This document shows, piece after piece, positions 6,542 through 9,455 of a stretch of DNA of 9,455 nt. This DNA comes from Acidobacteriota bacterium (GTDB lineage: Bacteria > Acidobacteriota > Terriglobia > Terriglobales > Acidobacteriaceae), in contig JAJXXG010001269.1 in NCBI GenBank assembly GCA_021781255.1, positions 1 to 9,455 on the forward strand. Reading direction: 5' to 3'. Position numbers and translations under genes: made by a program. Below the pieces are notes generated by a model. That model was not told the DNA's origin, made no database searches, and saw nothing but the letters and a program-made list of their open reading frames with translations. Each line of letters opens with the position of its first letter. The first letter of the stretch is position 1.

Positions 6542-8517
6542 ACAGGCAGAAAGTCCGGCTTCAGATAGCAATAGGTGGCAGGCAACGGGCTGATGCCGTC
6601 GTAGGCGGCGATGACGGACTGCGCGTTCTTCAACTCAAAGAAGACACGCTCATCGAACAACGGCTCTTTCTGTTTCTGATATTGCTTGGATGCGGACACC
6701 GATCCTTTATTCGACGATGTGCGTCCACTGAGCCAACCAACATTGGCATTGGAACTGGACTCAGAGACCGTATAGCTGATGCGGGTTTTGTCTGCCTTGC
6801 CGCAGAGTTCGGATGCATACCGGGCCGTCTCCGGGTCCGAAGTGGTCAGGAAGATCTTGGTGCGGAAAGCCTGCAGCAGGGTCTTCACGCCTTCGTTGGG
6901 CAGCGCTTCCTTCAGGGACGACAGACTTTGCGTGGCCACAATCGGAATGCACTTCGGCTGGCGCGAGATCGAAAGAAAGCGTTCGTCGCCGGTGGGGTTG
7001 TCGCCGCCGACGGTGGCGAAGTTCTGGTACTCATCGCAGATGAACACGGTCGGACGGAAGTGCTTGTCCGGCTCGGCGTCCATCTTTGGGATGCGCAGTT
7101 GCACGGCCCGCTGATAATCCACCTTCATCATGGTGCCGATGGTTTTGGCCAACGCAGGATTGAGGGCCACGGGAAAGTTCAGGCCAACCACTTTGCCTGC
7201 CTCGATCAGTTCTTCAAACGGAGCGAGGACGATGCCGTTTGGATCAGACACACACTTTTTCCCTTGATACAGTTCTTTCGGTGGACAGAAGACGCGGCGA
7301 ACTTGGGGATCGGTTTCAAACAACGACAAAAAGACTGCGATGCCCTGGATGATCGAGGTTTTGACTTCGGAGCGGAAGAACTTCCAATGCTCCCAGTACC
7401 AATACTCGACGCTATTGAAACGGTCCCTGCGTTCCGGCTCCGCAGGATGGCGGGTGTAAAGGAAGAACTCGCCGTCGATGCCCGTGGCAAGCACCTGTTC
7501 GAGATCGGCAGTCCACGGAGCTAAATATTGGCCCAACTCCTGATGTGCTTCAAACCCAAACGCGGACAGGAATGGCTCGTACTCCTTATATAGTTGGTTG
7601 CCGATGCCGATGTAATGGGTCGGACTGAAGCGTGAGCCGACCTCGATCAGCAGTTCCTCCAATTGTCCGGCACTGATCACGGTGCGAAAGATATCGATCA
7701 ATGTAACGTATCCGTCGCGAATGCGATGCAAGAGGATCACGTACCGGACGAGATCGGTGTAGGACTGCTGCCAAAAAGGTTCTTTGCCCTTGCCCCAGAT
7801 CGAGGTGATGATCGAGGCAATGTTGAATGCCTGGGCATACGGGTCGAGCGAGTTGTTCAGCGGGTTATATCGGACATTGCCGTCGAGCGAGACTTCGACA
7901 TAATCGTCTGCCCGTCCGCAGCTTTTCAGGATCGTTTGCAGTTGGCGGCAAAGATCGCCTTTGACTTCGAGAGCGATGCCGGAGAGTTTCCGTGCCGGAT
8001 CGCTGGCACAATACGCGAATAACTGCCGCATCGCGGGCAGAATCAGCCCCAGCGTCTTGCCGGAACCGATCGAGCCGAAGACTGCGATGCCGGTATAGAG
8101 ACCGCGTTCCGGGATGACCATCCAGCGCGGACAAGGACTGGGCTGGGGCACAAGCTGGCGATGGACTTCGCCCACAACCAGAGTCAAGTCAGCCCGCGTC
8201 TGTGGATCGGGGTACAGCGGCAAGGCTCCGGCGGCGCGTTCGATCTGTCCTTTATATAAGTGGACGTAGACGAGCGAGAACAGGATGGAGATGCCGAGGA
8301 ATGGCGTGCTGTACTGAAACATGTTGTAGCTACAGACCAGGCCGTCAAAGATCGCGGGCCGCTCCAGCGTGATGAGGCGCAGCATCGGATCGGCGGTATG
8401 GATCGGATAAAGCGACTGCAACACAATCCCACAGGCAATGCTTAGACCCAGAGCCAGTATCACCCGATGCTCCATGAGAGGATGCCAAAGATTACGGAAG
8501 GCGTTATTACGACGCAT
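6322..8517 (-). CDS. traG: VirD4/TraG-type conjugative coupling protein
   Basis: This is a type IV coupling protein, the inner-membrane DNA-pump ATPase that brings the relaxase-DNA complex to the secretion channel. Two N-terminal membrane segments (about residues 18-38 and 68-88) precede the ATPase. Walker A is FGSIGSGKT (147-155) and Walker B is VFICDEYQ (491-498); IVATQSLSSLKEAL and FRTKIFLTTSDPETA follow as in the TraG/TraD C-terminal region. The ATG at 8517 has GGGAGGA 8 bases upstream and overlaps the previous gene by 11 bases; a TTG at 8562 is rejected. The frame gives 731 aa, but the conserved protein seems to end near WFEQEQIDF (about 670). The remaining 60 residues, rich in Arg and Ser, are the VirB11 N-terminus read in the wrong phase. 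The tail may be real, or a stop may have been lost. Confidence 0.92.
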   Translation of the reverse strand: MRRNNAFRNLWHPLMEHRVILALGLSIACGIVLQSLYPIHTADPMLRLITLERPAIFDGLVCSYNMFQYSTPFLGISILFSLVYVHLYKGQIERAAGALPLYPDPQTRADLTLVVGEVHRQLVPQPSPCPRWMVIPERGLYTGIAVFGSIGSGKTLGLILPAMRQLFAYCASDPARKLSGIALEVKGDLCRQLQTILKSCGRADDYVEVSLDGNVRYNPLNNSLDPYAQAFNIASIITSIWGKGKEPFWQQSYTDLVRYVILLHRIRDGYVTLIDIFRTVISAGQLEELLIEVGSRFSPTHYIGIGNQLYKEYEPFLSAFGFEAHQELGQYLAPWTADLEQVLATGIDGEFFLYTRHPAEPERRDRFNSVEYWYWEHWKFFRSEVKTSIIQGIAVFLSLFETDPQVRRVFCPPKELYQGKKCVSDPNGIVLAPFEELIEAGKVVGLNFPVALNPALAKTIGTMMKVDYQRAVQLRIPKMDAEPDKHFRPTVFICDEYQNFATVGGDNPTGDERFLSISRQPKCIPIVATQSLSSLKEALPNEGVKTLLQAFRTKIFLTTSDPETARYASELCGKADKTRISYTVSESSSNANVGWLSGRTSSNKGSVSASKQYQKQKEPLFDERVFFELKNAQSVIAAYDGISPLPATYCYLKPDFLPVWMTWFEQEQIDFNPRRVRLALKSSFRFSSPSSICLQPRQSPRSWSIRTRRSGSKNLDKSSFCRGYALRTGRC

Positions 8518-8818
8518 GAGAGGGTTCCTCCCTGGACATCCGTGTAGCGGGTGCGGAGACAACTTTGGTCACAGCCGGTACAGTCGCGGCATCACGAATC
8601 CCGTGTGCCGTATTTGCGGGCAGGCCGGTTTTGTACTTCTGGAACTCCTCCGCCTGTGCGATGGCAAAGCGCAGCAGTTCGTTGACGATATAGTTGGGTT
8701 CGTTGTCCGACCACTGCGCCATGAGTTCGATGTCCCGCGCGATGGTCTGGTCGATGGATGACTGGAGCTTCGCACGCTTGATGCGGCTGACTCCCGGTTC
8801 GATTTTCAGCTTGCTCAT
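8507..8818 (-). CDS. Small ribbon-helix-helix-like protein, possible relaxosome accessory factor
   Basis: This is a 103-aa protein with a strong ribosome site (GGAGG, 5 bases before the ATG at 8818). Residues about 16-55 resemble a ribbon-helix-helix (CopG/MetJ) fold: a short strand KLQSSID, a helix TIARDIELMAQW, a turn SDNEPN and a second helix YIVNELLRFAIAQ. The basic N-terminus fits DNA binding. The C-terminal 40 residues look disordered (TAHGIRDAATVPAVTKV). Its stop overlaps the coupling-protein start, so the two are co-translated. In many conjugative systems a ribbon-helix-helix protein binds the transfer origin and contacts the coupling protein; this gene is in the right place, and the structured spacer upstream would be a candidate binding site. 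The fold is read by eye and the function is inferred. A plain autoregulator is the alternative. Confidence 0.75.
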   Translation of the reverse strand: MSKLKIEPGVSRIKRAKLQSSIDQTIARDIELMAQWSDNEPNYIVNELLRFAIAQAEEFQKYKTGLPANTAHGIRDAATVPAVTKVVSAPATRMSREEPSHAS

Positions 8819-8941
8819 TGTGTGTCCTCCGTGCGGTTCAATTGCGATTCATCGTTGATTCAATATCGAGTGCGTCGAGATACAACTTAGGTCCACTCAC
8901 GATCCAAGGAGAATCTGTTTTCTATCCAGAAATGATCCGCT

Positions 8942-8974
8942 GCGTATCTGCGACAGATCGCCATTTTCTTTTTC
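8942..8974 (+). terminator. Hairpin plus T-rich tract, terminator-like on the plus strand
   Basis: GCG-ATCTG (8942-8950, bulged T at 8945) pairs with CAGAT-CGC (8954-8961) around a CGA loop. It is followed by ATTTTCTTTTT (8964-8974). This has the form of an intrinsic terminator for plus-strand transcription, yet no plus-strand gene precedes it within 4 kb. Confidence 0.4.
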
Positions 8975-8981
8975 CATGCTG

Positions 8982-9049
8982 AGGGCGGGAGCGACCAGCG
9001 CGGCGTAGCCGACGCGAGAACTGCGAAGCAGTGGGGTCGCTCCCGCCCT
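8982..9049. repeat. Three-armed inverted repeat (REP-like or transfer-origin-like)
   Basis: A perfect 15-bp outer stem (8982-8996 with 9035-9049; core GGGCGGGAGCGACC) encloses two hairpins. The first pairs 8998-9004 with 9008-9015 around a GTA loop, with one bulged A at 9012. The second is ACTGC-GAA-GCAGT (9020-9032). Only a few bases are left unpaired at the junction. The design resembles dispersed palindromic elements, including a GTAG tetranucleotide at 9005-9008, but copy number in the genome cannot be seen here. A transcription or replication-related structure is also possible. Confidence 0.7.
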
Positions 9050-9126
9050 TCACCCATATTTTTCTCTCACTCTCTCTTCCTGTATTTCGTTCCATCTGCA
9101 TGACTTGTCTCCTCGAAACCCGCCCA

Positions 9127-9455
9127 CTATGCCGCCCCATCGCTCGCCCCTGTTGGTTCGTCCGCTGCTCGCTGGCGCTTCATGGTGGAGAGCGGATAGC
9201 GATACGGCAGGATCACGGTAGTGAATTTTGCCTTCGGCCCCTGCTTCTGGAATCTGCGCCGGATACGGTCTTCATTCGTGCTGTGCATCTTCCACGCGGC
9301 ATACAACGCCTGATGTTCGAGCGAGCTGTAGAGGTGTTCCCCTTCATGGAGCACTTCCAAGTCCCGCGCAGAACATGTACCGCCTTTTGTCTCGTGCCGT
9401 TCACGGGCACGCAGAAATTCCAAGAAGGAATCGACCCCGAACGGCGGCTGTTCGC
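9127..9455 (-). CDS. Unknown protein, C-terminal 108 residues (cut by right edge)
   Basis: The frame is open through the right edge, so the TTG at 9423 is not the real start; codons before it read EQPPFGVDSF without a stop. I do not recognise the family. The visible part is soluble and basic, with a charged helix-rich stretch (LEFLRARERHE, then EHLYSSLEHQALYAAWKMHS and EDRIRRRFQKQ), a strand-like FTTVILPYRYPL and a disordered acidic end. It is transcribed in the same direction as the conjugation genes, upstream of the 308-bp spacer. It could be part of the same element, perhaps a DNA-processing or regulatory protein, but nothing in the sequence decides this. Confidence 0.6.
   Translation of the reverse strand, partial: EQPPFGVDSFLEFLRARERHETKGGTCSARDLEVLHEGEHLYSSLEHQALYAAWKMHSTNEDRIRRRFQKQGPKAKFTTVILPYRYPLSTMKRQRAADEPTGASDGAA

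Larger units (their letters stand above)
8819..9126. other. 308-bp non-coding spacer with structured elements, candidate transfer origin region
   Basis: I see no convincing gene here. In order it holds the ribosome site of the ribbon-helix-helix gene, an AT-richer stretch, a hairpin with T-tract (8942-8974), a three-armed inverted repeat (8982-9049) and a pyrimidine-rich tract (about 9058-9081). Inverted repeats beside AT-rich DNA, next to a ribbon-helix-helix gene and a coupling protein, are typical of transfer origins, but no known nic sequence was recognised. Confidence 0.35.

Noticed and set aside
6682..7524. Long plus-strand frame of 280 codons opposite the coupling-protein gene
   Set aside because: It is antisense to the conserved ATPase domain between the Walker motifs, and has no recognisable domain.
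8887..9057. Minus-strand 56-codon frame starting MGEGRERPHC after a purine-rich stretch
   Set aside because: Nearly half of it is the translated three-armed repeat, and no family is recognisable; open frames through such repeats arise readily.
8922..9140. Minus-strand 72-codon frame across the same spacer
   Set aside because: It also runs through the inverted repeat, is arginine/serine-rich and overlaps the neighbouring gene end; no ribosome site is convincing.
1..9455. CRISPR array, tRNA, rRNA or insertion sequence
   Set aside because: No regularly spaced identical repeats, tRNA-like cloverleaf with conserved arms, rRNA sequence or transposase gene was seen; the three-armed repeat lacks the conserved tRNA bases.

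Overview
The window is bacterial, of moderate to high GC, and falls into two halves on opposite strands. The gene families do not fix the species. Acidobacteriota or a similar soil or freshwater lineage is my guess from the style of the conjugation genes, and it is unproven.

Left half, plus strand (1-4166). The window opens inside the C-terminal LytTR DNA-binding domain of a regulator. After a 139-bp spacer holding three repeats on a 21-bp period comes a tight operon: a small [2Fe-2S] subunit (484-945), a large molybdenum hydroxylase subunit of the isoquinoline 1-oxidoreductase / aldehyde oxidoreductase type with a twin-arginine signal (942-3122), and a small exported c-type cytochrome (3119-3463). 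Both gene junctions are ATGA stop-start overlaps. Together they suggest a periplasmic molybdenum-cofactor oxidoreductase that passes electrons from substrate through two Fe-S clusters to cytochrome c. An HxlR-type regulator follows.

Right half, minus strand (9455 down to 3945). Reading downstream, the genes are: a partial unknown gene cut by the right edge, a 308-bp spacer, a small ribbon-helix-helix-like protein, a VirD4/TraG coupling ATPase, a VirB11/CpaF/TrbB-type secretion ATPase, a LysR-type regulator, and a 93-aa unknown protein. The first part is a conjugation (type IV secretion) module, so this half probably belongs to an integrative conjugative element or plasmid. No relaxase, integrase or attachment site is visible.

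The halves meet head-on. The HxlR reading frame runs about 220 bases into the antisense of the 93-aa gene, and the TraG and VirB11 frames overlap by about 170-220 bases. The spacer at 8819-9126 holds a 68-base sequence able to fold into a three-armed structure beside a second hairpin with a T-rich tail. These features, and the 21-bp-period repeats before the hydroxylase operon, deserve the closest look. I found no complete undescribed system that I could defend.
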